The position numbers and the translations under genes were made by a program. This document shows positions 25,217 to 35,697 of a stretch of 64,000 bases of DNA, piece after piece. The notes beneath the pieces are model-generated. The model was given only the letters and a program-made list of their open reading frames with translations, ran no database searches and had not been told where the DNA came from. Each line of letters opens with the position of its first letter. The stretch's first letter is position 1. Origin of the DNA: Umbelopsis ramanniana AG (taxonomy: Eukaryota > Mucoromycota > Umbelopsidomycetes > Umbelopsidales > Umbelopsidaceae); assembly GCF_025399195.1 (NCBI RefSeq), contig NW_026252089.1:310001-374000 (forward strand). The letters run 5' to 3'.

Positions 25217-25560
25217 TTGAGTTACAAAGCAGGCGAGTCACCTCCTCGACAAAATCTTTCACTGGACTCCAAGCATCCTAGGCTATACTGGACCACGTCG
25301 ACCGAATCGGAAAGGGTTCATACCCCTCTCAGGATAGGACCACCTTTTGCAAAGCTCTTGCCAAAGGCTGCATGGCGCTCTTTCTGGAAAGCGAACATCT
25401 CCCACGGCTCTCGTTCTATATGGTGGAGATAGATACGCGACTTGGCAGTTTCTACTATTGTCAGAAACAACTCTTAAGACGAAGATAATTTCAGTCCCTG
25501 TCAATTCCCATCGATCTCATCCTAACCGCTACTTGGCGTCACCACCGTGAGTGCGTAATA
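25217..25560 (+). mobile_element. LINE zf-RVT fragment (partial, broken)
   Basis: An open stretch ending AAWRSFWKANISHGSRSIWW (about 25370-25429) resembles the start of a zf-RVT domain (FWK...WWR). It is followed by a stop instead of the usual LLHDK sequence. It lies between two better LINE relics and is probably a third, shorter fragment. Confidence 0.45.
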
Positions 25561-25783
25561 GTTGGCGATAGATGGTCTATGAAAACGTGCCTGTCAACCC
25601 TAATACACAATATTTTGCTCTGGATATGAACTTACAAGATTTTTTTTGATTTTTTTTTTGTAATCAAGGAATTTATTGGTACTGAGGGAACAAAATATAC
25701 TGTCGAGACGTTATGAGAGTCTTTCAGTATGTTTTTGACCAAAAATCTTTGGATCTAATGGTTTGTAAGCACATCTGCAAAGA

Positions 25784-26851
25784 TCATGATTGTTGCTCCA
25801 TTATGCAAAACCAATGGGTTTTCCATATGGCTGCCCATACAGAGCTCATGCTAACTAACGGGTGACGCTTCCCTGTGCTAACTGTTGTACTACTCTGAAG
25901 TAATAATGTTTGCCAGACGTCCAGTGGCTTCATGTTCGATGAGGGGTACTGGACTAAGTCCAACCCATTTTGCCATGCTTCCCATTTTACTTGGCAACCG
26001 ACGACAAAGTGGTATTCATCTTCATCTTCCTTCTTGCAAAACAAGCATGTTGGTGAAGGATATTTCATGGGATCCATTGTATATAACCTTTTTCGATGTA
26101 ACAATTTGTCATGGAGTGACCTCCACCAAGGTGATCTTGCTTCGTGTAGTATAGGCAGCTTCCATCACATGGTCCATCTAGACTTTGGAATCATTTCGTA
26201 CCTCCTACTTGACAAGCGCAAAGGGGGCATTAGTAGTGGTTTGGAATTCTGATCTCTCCAGTAGTTCCGAATGTTACTTGTTGTCCAGGCAGACATTTTG
26301 ATGGACTGGTACGCTTTGTTCTGCATCAGCCAGTGGTCGAGCTTCGGGATGTCATCAACGGTGTGACATTCGAATGGGCGTTGTATACATTGACGGTTCC
26401 ATATGTATCTCTGTTGAGCAGCTGGTATGATCTGTAACCTGTTGTTTTCCAGCTCATTTAGTACCCAGTTTGTCCTTCTATCCCAAGCGGGGCTCCTGCT
26501 TCTTCTCCTAATGGTATCCTGTGACCAGACGAAAAAGTCATCGGTCGTATTACTAAGACTTATGTCCACTTCAGGTTGCATTGACAAAGGGCGGTATATC
26601 ACAAGAGTTGCTGGAAACTGCATCAGAAAATGGCTAGGCCATCCATCATCAATTTTCAGCTGCGGTAGTTTGGACAGTAATTTGCATATGTGTGCCATTT
26701 GAGGCATTTTGCTAAGTGCTCTCATGAGCCTATCTGGAAGGAGAGGTAACACTATCAAATTGACTTGCTCCGTGTAAGCGCGAAATATCGATCTCAATAG
26801 GATAGATGCAAAGTTGGCCTTCTTTGATGCAAGTGCATTCACCATAAACAA
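25784..26851 (-). mobile_element. Degenerate LINE 3' fragment, opposite orientation, zf-RVT domain
   Basis: Two overlapping minus-strand frames (26851-26165 and 26104-25784) read as one protein broken by a frameshift near 26105-26165. The first contains DDFFVWSQDTIRRR, RSPAWDRRTNWVLNELEN and KAYQSIKMSAWTTSNIRNYW. The second contains LLHRKRLYTMD (numbering across the shift), the zinc-finger-like CLFCKKEDEDEYHFVVGC, and the ending VWAAIWKTHWFCIMEQQ. This is the C-terminal part of the same LINE family as 23811-24874. It cannot encode an active element. Confidence 0.75.
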
Positions 26852-27214
26852 CCCAATGTAGGGTTAGGTATTGAGCTTGTATATTGACCAACTTACAAGA
26901 TTTTGACAGCTTCAGTTTGGCGGAACCTTGCTAGCTACTGCTTCTGGTTACTTGGTCCGACTACCTCTCTATCTCCACCTCTCCTACAACCTTACTCTCA
27001 GCCTTTTCTATTCAATTTCTGTAACCGTTCTCTGTTATATCTCTGTTTAATTCATTCCTGTTTTCTTCTGATCGGCTAATATCAACCACCTATCCACCTT
27101 ACCAGTTAGTCTGCTCCTTATCACGGTGACAAATCTCCAATGGCAGCGCCACGCTTTGTCATTTCTATAAGGGGTTTGCCTGAAAACTTTGCTGAGTTTT
27201 TTTTTTGTTGAAGA

Positions 27215-27457
27215 CGATGAGTTTTAATTCAATTTGTATAATAAAATAGAAATATTTTTGTTATATATTATTATGTTTAACTAATATTACGTATTATTTA
27301 CAAATATAAAATAAGTTTAAATAATGATTGACCCAATGCAAAATACAAAAACAAATAATTTATTTATTATTATAAAATAGTTATTAGCAATTATGTATAA
27401 TTAATAAAAAAATAATAAATAGTACATTAAATTATTTATAGATATTGATTTAAAAAT
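27215..27457. repeat. AT-rich island abutting the WOPR gene stop codon
   Basis: About 240 bp made almost only of A and T, with sharp edges: the left flank (26930-27180) is pyrimidine-rich single-copy-like DNA and the right flank is coding. The region 26852-27214 holds no gene. Possible sources are a mitochondrial DNA insertion or decayed element; neither is shown. Confidence 0.6.
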
Positions 27458-28393
27458 TTAGAACAGTAGCCGTCGGTGAAGAGCTTTCAGCTGTCGATCA
27501 TCTTCAGACGATTTCCAAGGCATATTTGCAGAAAGAAGAGAGGTGCCTTTCCTTGAATATCTGTCAGTTAACTGGATAATCGGTGGGAGCTGGATTTTGT
27601 AGTCAGAAGTAACGTCCTCGGAATCGCTCTTTAATCCCGATTTGATAGTTTGACAACTCGCAAGTATTACTGGCAAGTCGTGAGGCTCTTCTATTGAAGT
27701 TGTTGATACTGAGTTGCAATCAGGACTATGTGTTAATGAAGGTGAAGTCAGTATACTCGTATTGCAGCTGAAATTATCGTCTTCGTCGCTATATGACAAG
27801 ATTTTAGTAGGTACGGGTGACTGCCATTGTTGAGGAGTCCGAAGTGGAGCTGGCAGTCCGGGATGACTATGCTGATTCTTATGAGATTCGTTTTGATATT
27901 GGCCATAGCTAGCAGATTTGACAGCTTGTAACAATCTAGGGTCTTCGGTGGGGCAGGGCAATTTCTGGTCGCCCAAGTCCATCTCTGAATAATATGAAAT
28001 CATATGTATCTTTTCGGAAGGTTGTGTCGTAATGCTAAAGCTTTGTTTGATTAATCCTTTCTCTTTGAATGAGACATGAGGTGGTTGGAGAAATCGCTTC
28101 TTTTGCTTGCAGCTCAATTCTTTGTATGTCAAAAAACTTCCTGCTACTCTTGATGGAGACCAGCTTCTTCCATCTGTCCAACGTCGCATACCAGCTTCTC
28201 TTTCATACCATACGAATACGGAACCTGAGCGTATGTTAGATCTTTCGCGGTCGGACAATCTCCTCCTTATTCTGGGCAAAATGCCAAGCTGACAAGCTTT
28301 GAATAATACCAAAGCGTCTTGCGTACATTTAATGTATCCGAAATATGTCTCCATGCTGATAGACGGTGAGTCTTCGGTAAAGCTATTCGACAT
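27458..28393 (-). CDS. WOPR-domain transcription factor (Gti1/Pac2 family)
   Basis: Single exon, 311 aa from the ATG at 28393. The WOPR box a region fills residues about 13-90: METYFGYIKCTQDALVLFKA, LPRIRRRLSDRERSNIRSGS, VFVWYEREAGMRRWTDGRSW, SPSRVAGSFLTYKEL. A basic segment (KQKKRFLQPP) and a shorter second block (GLIKQSFSI) follow, then a Ser/Thr-rich tail. In other fungi this family governs morphological switching, conjugation and virulence programmes. This copy matches the short N-terminal-WOPR type. The last codons run into an AT-rich island, so the C terminus may have been altered. A 224-bp divergent promoter is shared with TFIIA gamma. Confidence 0.93.
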   Translation of the reverse strand: MSNSFTEDSPSISMETYFGYIKCTQDALVLFKACQLGILPRIRRRLSDRERSNIRSGSVFVWYEREAGMRRWTDGRSWSPSRVAGSFLTYKELSCKQKKRFLQPPHVSFKEKGLIKQSFSITTQPSEKIHMISYYSEMDLGDQKLPCPTEDPRLLQAVKSASYGQYQNESHKNQHSHPGLPAPLRTPQQWQSPVPTKILSYSDEDDNFSCNTSILTSPSLTHSPDCNSVSTTSIEEPHDLPVILASCQTIKSGLKSDSEDVTSDYKIQLPPIIQLTDRYSRKGTSLLSANMPWKSSEDDRQLKALHRRLLF

Positions 28394-28617
28394 CTTGTTC
28401 AAATACTTTCGAAGATGATAGATTCTTTACTGAAAGTGTGAATGCGTGTAAATACTATCAGCATTTGGCGCAATCTTTATTTTGAGTTTTTCAAGGATTG
28501 CTCTTTCATTTATTGTGCTAAATTAAGCATGTTCAAAAACTGACTAGGCAAACCAATATCAATCACTGAATACCCCAAAAAAAGCCAATATCAATTTGCC
28601 GGAGGTTACACCTCGTC
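28394..28617. promoter_or_regulatory. Divergent promoter between WOPR gene and TFIIA gamma
   Basis: 224 bp separate two oppositely oriented start codons; no distinct TATA box is seen. Confidence 0.45.
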
Positions 28618-28950
28618 ATGTCTACTTCACACTATTATGAGCTTTATCGGCGTAGCAGCACTGGAATGGCATTGACCGATTCCTTGGACGAGCTCATTCA
28701 AAGCGGTCACATCAACCCTCAACTAGCAATGAAGGTGTTGGTTACATTTGACAAGAGTATAACAGAAGCGCTTACCAGTAAGGTCAAAAGCAAAGCTGTT
28801 TTCAAGGGTCACTTGGACACATACCGATTTTGCGACGATGTATGGACATTTGTTGTGGACTCCGTGAATGCCAAATTAGAAACAGAAACTATTACAACGG
28901 AAAGAGTAAAGATTGTGGCATGTAACGCTAAGAAGCCTGGAGAACAGTGA
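28618..28950 (+). CDS. TOA2: Transcription initiation factor IIA small (gamma) subunit
   Basis: Single exon, 110 aa, the usual family length. Segments [58 protein letters not shown] and [14 protein letters not shown] are diagnostic of TFIIA gamma: N-terminal helical bundle then C-terminal beta barrel. It joins TFIIA alpha/beta to stabilise TBP on the TATA box. Confidence 0.96.
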   Translation: MSTSHYYELYRRSSTGMALTDSLDELIQSGHINPQLAMKVLVTFDKSITEALTSKVKSKAVFKGHLDTYRFCDDVWTFVVDSVNAKLETETITTERVKIVACNAKKPGEQ

Positions 28951-29485
28951 TTTGATCACCCTACTCAACAACATCCCTTCCTACATCGTTACCAATATCG
29001 TTTTTCCCTCACCTTTTGAAAATAAATTCGTTTGCTTTACTTGTTACAAAAAAAATAATAATATCAATTTGCCGGACTGTTCAGATAGAAAAGGGCAAGC
29101 ACGCTGTAGCTTGTAACCACTGGTTATGTGTACTAGGGCTAGCAGAAGATTTTCTAATGATTGCTCTCCCAATGACTCAACGTGAATAGGTAGAGTTTCA
29201 AAAGTATAAATCTGTTACCACTTTAGAGCAGTGTTGCGAATCAAGTTGATATATCAAATTATGGAGTAAACAAATACTCGTTTATAAGTAGATTCTCTCA
29301 TTTATTTCTTTTTGTAAGAGCGCAACAACCCAGAAGACATATTATCAGAATGCATCTTAGGCGGGCTGTTTCAAGTGTGGTGCGAACCCTCCAAGTGATA
29401 TTGTGACTGCTCAAAATTTTCTTTGAAAGGAAGTGAAAAAAATTGAGTGGTTGAAAAGAAGCTCGATCGCATTCTATAATTTAAC
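28951..29485. other. Intergenic spacer
   Basis: About 535 bp between TFIIA gamma and LSG1, both on the plus strand. No gene seen; it should hold the terminator of the first and promoter of the second. Confidence 0.5.
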
Positions 29486-31899
29486 ATGCCAAGAGCAAAC
29501 AAGCCAACCGGATCTCTGGGCAGAGCCGTGATTCGTTCCAGATTTAAAGGACAAAAAGCAATAGCAGTTGATGAAGGAAAACTGGTAAGATTTAACACTG
29601 ATTTCTTCATAGACATTGGTGACTAATCATTGCCCTTGGTATAGCATACTACAGAGACCAACGAAGGCCCTGGCTGGGTGAAGCTCCAAAGTGTTACTCA
29701 AGAAGGAGATTTAGATGCTTTTCTGCACACTGCAGAGCTTGCCGGAACCGAATTTACGGCTGGTATGTGAAACGTATTTGTTTAAAGTATTCTGGCTTTG
29801 CAAATTTTATTTATTATTCATCCTGATCTTAGAACGACTTAACATCAAGGTGGTGCAAGACTCCTATCAAAATCCATACCTGTTATCTGAAAAGGAAGAA
29901 GAAGAAACGCTTAAAAAGCATGCCGAAAACAAGAACCGTTTGACAGTTCCACGACGACCAGCTTGGGATAGCGCCACCACTCCAGAGCAGTTGAAGAGAA
30001 GGGAACAGGAGAGTTTTTTGAGCTGGAGAAGAGGCTTAGCAGTGTAAGATTTGATACAGGATTTTGAGCGCAACGGTGAATCAGTACTAATCTACTATTT
30101 TGCTAAAGATTGCAAGAAGAAGAAGGCTTGTTATTAACACCGTTTGAGCGAAACTTGGAAGTTTGGAGACAATTGTGGCGAGTGATCGAGCGCTCACAGT
30201 TAATCGTACAAATTGTGGATGCTCGAAATCCGCTTTTGTTTCGATCCGAAGATTTAGATACATATGTCAAGGAAGTCGACCCAAAGAAACGAAATCTATT
30301 GTTGATCAACAAGGCAGATTTTCTGACAAAAAGCCAGAGACGACAGTGGGCAGATTATTTCGATAAACACAATATCCGCTATACCTTTTTTTCTGCTGCT
30401 CTGGCTGCCAAGCAACAAGAAGAAGAGAGACTCAGATTAGAGAAAGAAGAAGCTCGTCAGTTGGAGCAAAATGCAACCACGAACAGCGACGACGAGGATG
30501 AGGATAGCGAGGAAGATGAGGAAAAGCCTAATGAAACCTCATCTCTCGCAAATGAGGTTGAAGCCATTAATTTAGAAGATGAAGTGGCAGCTGATGATAA
30601 GGATATTACATCAGATGGACAAACAGATGATCATCACAGCATTGACGCCGAGGAAGTTGACAACGATGAGGATGATCGTACGAGAATCAGAACTACGACC
30701 AATCTTTTGGATTTGTTAATCGAAGAAGCACCGTCCTTCGAAGGTATGTGGCTGAGATTGTGTGTAAATACTTGTATCATTAAAAAAACCAACCAACTTT
30801 GCTTATCATGCGTAGATGAAGATCCAAGTACCAATCCAAACGCTGGCAAGCTGATGATTGGTCTCGTTGGATATCCTAATGTTGGTAAATCTAGTACCAT
30901 CAATGCACTGATTGGGGAGAAGCGAGTTTCTGTCTCTTCAACGCCTGGAAAAACCAAGCATTTCCAAACCATACACTTGACGCCTTCAATTGTTTTGTGC
31001 GATTGTCCTGGTCTAGTATTCCCAACCTTTTCTACCACCAAGGCCGACCAAGTTTGCAATGGTGTCCTTCCCATCGATCAATTGCGTGAATTTACCGCTC
31101 CTTCTGAACTTGTCACCAAACGCGTTCCGAAAGAAGTCATTGAAGCAATCTATGGTATCCGTATTCGCATGCGCAGCGAGGATGAAGGAGGTTCTGGTGT
31201 TCCAACTGGCGAAGAGTTGCTGAGAGCCTATGCTAGTATGTATTATCCATCCTATCCATTTTTGGTGACAAATCACTCATCTTATTTCTTTTAGTTGCAA
31301 GAGGCTTTACCAAGTCTAGCCAGGGAAATCCTGATGAATCCAGGGCAGCAAGATACATTCTGAAAGATTATGTCAATGTGAGCATCCTCTATACTGTACC
31401 GTATTTGTATGGAACTATAAGCTAAAATATTTTGATCAAACAGGGAAAATTATTGTACTGTCATCCTCCTCCAAGCACAGATGAAAAAGAATTTAACAAG
31501 GAGACACATGAACTACAAAAGTATCTTGACCTGCAGAAAAAACTAGCTCCAACCACTCGAGTACCATCGAATGCACTCAACTATATTCCACCTGCCGAGA
31601 CGTCCAATGTTGCTCGAGGACCAAAGACCCAAGCAATCGATTCCTCATTTTTCCAAGCACAAACTTTAAAAGCAAATGTTTCAGGGAGACAGCAAGGAGA
31701 CTTCACCCGAGTTCAACTCTTCCCTCACCAAAACAGGTTGGCAGACGATGGTTCACAGTTGGCTCCTGGTGGTCGTAGACAAAGGTTAGCTATGGTGAAT
31801 GGCCTCAATGGTGGTGATCCTGAAGTAACGGGAAAGAAACATAAGAAGGGAAAGAAGCATGTCAAAATTAGAAGCGGTGCTGGATACGATCATATGTAA
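29486..31899 (+). CDS. LSG1: Large-subunit ribosome export GTPase Lsg1
   Basis: Seven exons: 29486-29584, 29645-29762, 29833-30043, 30109-30743, 30816-31235, 31295-31377, 31444-31899; 673 aa. The circularly permuted order is plain: G4 LLINKADFL comes first, then G1 GYPNVGKSSTINALIGEKRV, then G2/G3 with TPGKTKHFQT and VLCDCPGLV. An acidic insert (DDEDEDSEEDEE) precedes the G1 motif, as in the family. The C terminus ends in a Lys-rich tail. Lsg1 acts in the cytoplasm to release the export adaptor Nmd3 from pre-60S particles. The domain complement looks complete. Confidence 0.95.
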
Positions 31900-32208
31900 T
31901 TTGCATTCGCATGCTGTAAATCTCCATTCCACCAAATGCCCTGTATTATACATTGCTGTTGTTTTTCACTTTGACTACGAAATACAAATTTTTTGTGGAG
32001 GTTACACTCCTTTGACATAAGGCTTTATCAAAGTTGTTTCCTATTTTTATTAAAGCGATTACAGATTCCGTTTGTAGCCCTGAAACTTTAAAAGTCACAT
32101 TAAAAATTTCATCCAACGGGGTAGCAAGTACGTAAATAGAATGGTGGGTATCTAAATATTGCTCAATGTATGGATATCAAGGCATGGTTTAAGCATTGCT
32201 TATGTCTA
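31900..32208. other. Intergenic, convergent 3' ends
   Basis: About 310 bp between the convergent LSG1 and methyltransferase genes; AT-rich, no gene. Confidence 0.5.
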
Positions 32209-33069
32209 TCATTCCGCGACAAAGCCCCAAGTAGGCAGAGTATCGCAGTGATTAACTCGTTGTCTAACATCTTTCAGGATCTGGAGATGTGCTTTGATAA
32301 GTTCAAGCCATTTTTTATCGCCTTTTGCCGCGTCCATAAGCTCTTGATCCTTAATACGTAAAAGATCAGATACCTCCCAACCCGCATCCTGTAGCTCTGG
32401 AGTCTCCACTTGAAATTCGCGCTTAATTTTCCAACCCGCATTTTCACAGGCTGTACGGATCATGTCAGGTGTAAACAAGGTGCGAATATTGGCCCTTTGA
32501 CTACCTACCCGTGCTTGGATCTGAGCGTGAATACTGAGTGCTAAGAAGTGTGGTAATTGGTCCTTGCTTTCAGGAACATACGCAAGATGTTCAGCAAAAC
32601 AAAGTGTTTTTGCTTTCTTCCGCAGATTCGCAAAAATGTTAACAAGGTCTTCTGGATAGTTGAAGTAGAAAGAACAATGGGAAAGGATGGCTACATCATA
32701 GCCTGAGTATACATCTGCTTCAGGCTTGGTGATATCAGTGTTGAAGTGATAGTCAATTCTATCACCAATGTCGCCATTTTTCAGGTGTTGCATGGATTGT
32801 CCAACTGTTAAGGGCGAACCATAGTCTTCTTCAGCAATGTCAATCCCGGTGATTTTTCCTTTAGAGCCAACGGCATCTGCCAGTACTACAGTGGTATCGC
32901 CTTGGCCACATCCAATTTCCAACACGGACGAAGCATCAGCGATTGCCCACTCCTTGACCAGTTTGATACGGTGTCTTGTTTGTGTTTCAGTAATCTTGCG
33001 ATGGGTCTCTTTGTCAGTGTTTGGCATCAAGGCTACCAGGCGATTTACCGCTGCGTCATTATCAGTCAT
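32209..33069 (-). CDS. Class I SAM-dependent methyltransferase
   Basis: Single exon, 286 aa from the ATG at 33069. Motif I is SSVLEIGCGQGDTTVVLA (about residues 47-62), followed by KITGIDIAEEDYG and the post-II acidic loop; YDVAILSHCSFYFNYPEDL is motif II/III. The C-terminal half (RTLFTPDMIRTACENAGWKI) is the usual substrate-side extension. Fold assignment is secure, substrate unknown. It lacks a signal peptide. The compact intronless structure and bacterial-looking motif I leave horizontal acquisition possible, but several native genes nearby are intronless too. A TATA-like AATATAAAA precedes the start near 33113-33122 on the minus strand. Confidence 0.85.
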   Translation of the reverse strand: MTDNDAAVNRLVALMPNTDKETHRKITETQTRHRIKLVKEWAIADASSVLEIGCGQGDTTVVLADAVGSKGKITGIDIAEEDYGSPLTVGQSMQHLKNGDIGDRIDYHFNTDITKPEADVYSGYDVAILSHCSFYFNYPEDLVNIFANLRKKAKTLCFAEHLAYVPESKDQLPHFLALSIHAQIQARVGSQRANIRTLFTPDMIRTACENAGWKIKREFQVETPELQDAGWEVSDLLRIKDQELMDAAKGDKKWLELIKAHLQILKDVRQRVNHCDTLPTWGFVAE

Positions 33070-33985
33070 CTTGTGTAGTATTTTGTGTGCTGGTTCATTC
33101 AATTTTGTAGCCTTTTATATTTTAAAATTGCGGAGTTCAAGGCTTCACTTCGATTGAGCGACTGCGGCAATCGGCATACAATGCCATCCCACATTTATAT
33201 TCAAGCCGCTCAACTCTGCCTCAATAAATCTAAAAGACCATCGTCATTTGCTTTATATTGAATGACTTCTAAATTTCTGAATGATATCACCTACTCTTTC
33301 CCTATTGAACCCACATCAATCTCTCAACTATCTCGACATTATTCACCAACAGTTTGTCTCCCAGATGGCAACAATTCGTAGTTTCGTAGCTTCAAAAGCT
33401 TCCACGTTGGCTTTATGTTAATGGCTGTGCCACTTTACTACAGTATGATAAGCTCAAGCGTTAGGAAAATTCCTTCCATTGACCGATCAATCAGTCACTA
33501 TGTGGTCTGGGACGTGTTTCCTTTGCTAGTCACATGCTGTCAAAGTGCAAAATCAGAAAACACTGTAAACTGCCTTTTTTTTTCCTATGGTGTTTCATCG
33601 AACATTAGCTATGCTCTTGCATCGATAGCCGTTACCTAAAAACTTACTGGCAACCATTAGACATTTATTGAATAACAGTATATATGGAAAATGAAAAATT
33701 CAATTTGAAATGAATGGATGTGTTGATTTTAAGTTCGTAGACGTGAAGAAGCATACGAAATGTTATCTTTTCAATGGCGGTTGCTCGGCCCTTTTCTGCT
33801 TAATTGAGCCTGTGTTCATTTTTTGTGGGTGTTTTCCGTAATTGTATACGCCACATTCAAGCTGCACCGAAAGAACGAGAAAACAAACGTTTCGAAACAT
33901 GTACGTTATCCCACGCATTTAATTTCAGTCTTCAGAAAACAAAAACAATAGGTGATTTTCTCTCCAATTCGATCTTTTGTGAACG
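33070..33985. other. Intergenic between methyltransferase and HSP10 starts
   Basis: About 0.9 kb of divergent upstream DNA; no gene supported. A repeated GAA/TTC pattern near 33867-33896 could be part of a heat-shock element for HSP10, but spacing is imperfect. Confidence 0.45.
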
Positions 33986-34491
33986 ATGGTGAGTGGCTAC
34001 CAGGGAATCTATACCTCAAGCTATCTATTAACCCAGATTTTGTAGTCTGCCAGCAAACTCAAGAACATTGTCCCTCTTCTCGACCGCGTCCTTGTTCAAA
34101 GAATCAAGGCTCAAGAGGTTAGTTACTAATGGCGATTACTACTTAACTAGGTGTCGAAGCTAAAACACTCACTCTTCAAAAGAAAACTGCCTCTGGTATT
34201 TTGATTCCAGAGAAGGCTCAGGAAGCTCTTAATGAAGGTTATGTCGTTGCCACTGGTAAGGGTGCTCTTGACAAGGATGGCAAGCACATCCCCACCCAAG
34301 TTGACGTTGGTGACAAGGTTTTGCTCCCTCCCTATGGCGGCAGTAGCGTCAAGATCAACAGCGAGGTACTTATTGTTGGTCGAGTTGCTTGATAAAAGCG
34401 TGTCATGAGAAGCTAATACATAATATATGAATTATAGGAGTTCCTTCTTTTCCGTGATTCCGAGATTCTCGCCAAGGTCACCGATAACTAA
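33986..34491 (+). CDS. HSP10: Mitochondrial co-chaperonin Hsp10 (GroES family)
   Basis: Four exons: 33986-33988 (ATG only), 34046-34117, 34183-34365, 34438-34491; 103 aa, normal for the family. The sequence reads KLKNIVPLLDRVLVQRIKAQ, then KTASGILIPEKAQE (mobile loop IL motif), VVATGKGALDKDGKHIPT, VGDKVLLPPYGGSSVKI and FLLFRDSEILAKV. It caps Hsp60 in the mitochondrial matrix. Intron 2 contains an earlier AG at 34149-34150 that would break the frame; the acceptor at 34181-34182 restores the normal IKAQE-KTASG junction. The start codon is isolated by the first intron. Confidence 0.94.
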
Positions 34492-34830
34492 GTAAAAAGC
34501 ATTGCATTTTCGTCCTTTTTAATAACATGTAAATCTACCCATCGGCCGTCTGTAGTCAGTGCGGTTTCCCCTCAAAAGTAAGACAATAGAATTCCAGGTG
34601 ACCCTTGTCAATTTTACTGCCGTATGCCCATGTTGTTTTATTGTGTGCTGTTACAAAGATTAGGGGTTTCCGATCCATTATGATGGAGGTTAGCCCACTG
34701 GGATGGAAGGCTCCTACAGTGTTAATGTATGTTCGCTAGAATTTGTCTCGACAGTTTTGCTTTTTTCTTTTTGCTGTTTTTTATTTTTCAGAAACTTGCC
34801 TTGCAATTTGAGAGAGCTTGTGACGTCTGA
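34492..34830. other. Intergenic spacer
   Basis: About 340 bp between HSP10 and the peptidyl-tRNA hydrolase gene, same strand; a T-rich run near 34750-34790 and no gene. Confidence 0.5.
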
Positions 34831-35522
34831 ATGCTCCGACGCCTGATGTTCAGGCGATTGTACTCTACCAAACCATGGACTCATGCTGAAGCCTCAAAAT
34901 GGTGCAAAAGCTTTAGTAAAGAGCAAATTCCAAAAAGTGATCTGAAAATAACTGTCAGTCGAAGCAGTGGGCCCGGAGGCCAAAATGTGAACAAGGGCAA
35001 GTAACCCTGCCATTTATACAGTTGAATGGTACTTTGACTTCTTACATTTACTACTTTGTTTAGTAAATACAAAAGTTGACATAAGGCTTGGTATAAAAGA
35101 TGCAAAATGGATACCTGAATATGCGAGAATCAAGATTCTGCAGGAGGTGAGCTAATTTCTTCTGAACAGGTTTATTTAGGAATACTGTATAACGTTCCGT
35201 TAGGCCAATGTTCGAACAACTAAGGACGGCCAGTTGATAATGGTCTCTGACAGAACCAGATCTCAAGCTAAAAACTTGGAAGATTGCATGGAAAAACTCG
35301 CAGGTGTAATCCGTTCTGCGGTACAGGTTCCGAAGGATCCTGACGCTGAAACTATCCAAAAAGTGAAGCAACTGTAAGTCTTTGATATTCATATTAAGCC
35401 GTCTTCCGTGACACTGACCATTTGTACAAAGTGAGGAAACAGCCTACATGAGACGTAAAGATAGAAAACAGCTGCATTCACAAAAAAAGGTCCAGAGAAA
35501 ATCCAAGGGTCCAGACTATTAG
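34831..35522 (+). CDS. Mitochondrial GGQ peptidyl-tRNA hydrolase (ICT1/Rso55-like release factor)
   Basis: Four exons: 34831-34996, 35064-35146, 35204-35373, 35432-35522; 169 aa. The N terminus MLRRLMFRRLYSTKPW looks like a mitochondrial presequence. The catalytic GGQ is in VSRSSGPGGQNVNK, followed across intron 1 by VNTKVDIRLGIKDAKWIPEY and by TTKDGQLIMVSDRTRSQAKN. The C terminus is a Lys/Arg tail (MRRKDRKQLHSQKKVQRKSK) that in this family reads the empty mRNA channel of stalled ribosomes. Domain 1 of class I release factors is absent, so this is the rescue type. Intron 1 starts with GCAAGT; no GT donor keeps the frame. Confidence 0.92.
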
Positions 35523-35697
35523 CAGCAGACATAGTCTATAAATGTTGCAAGAGGAAGCGACGGAACCATATTTCCAAGTAGAGACCCCCATGCTGTTTAT
35601 TTGATTTCATCAACAATTAAAAACTGTCAGTTCTGTAAACTATTATATTCAACTATTTCGGTAATCATAAACAATTTCAATCCATGAACTATGCTGT

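Noticed and set aside
33860-33900. Heat-shock element before HSP10
   Set aside because: GAA/TTC units are present but not in correct 5-bp phase; mentioned only as possible in the spacer entry.
34118-34150. 33-nt intron in HSP10
   Set aside because: Too short and out of frame; the AG at 34181-34182 gives a 65-nt intron and the family junction.
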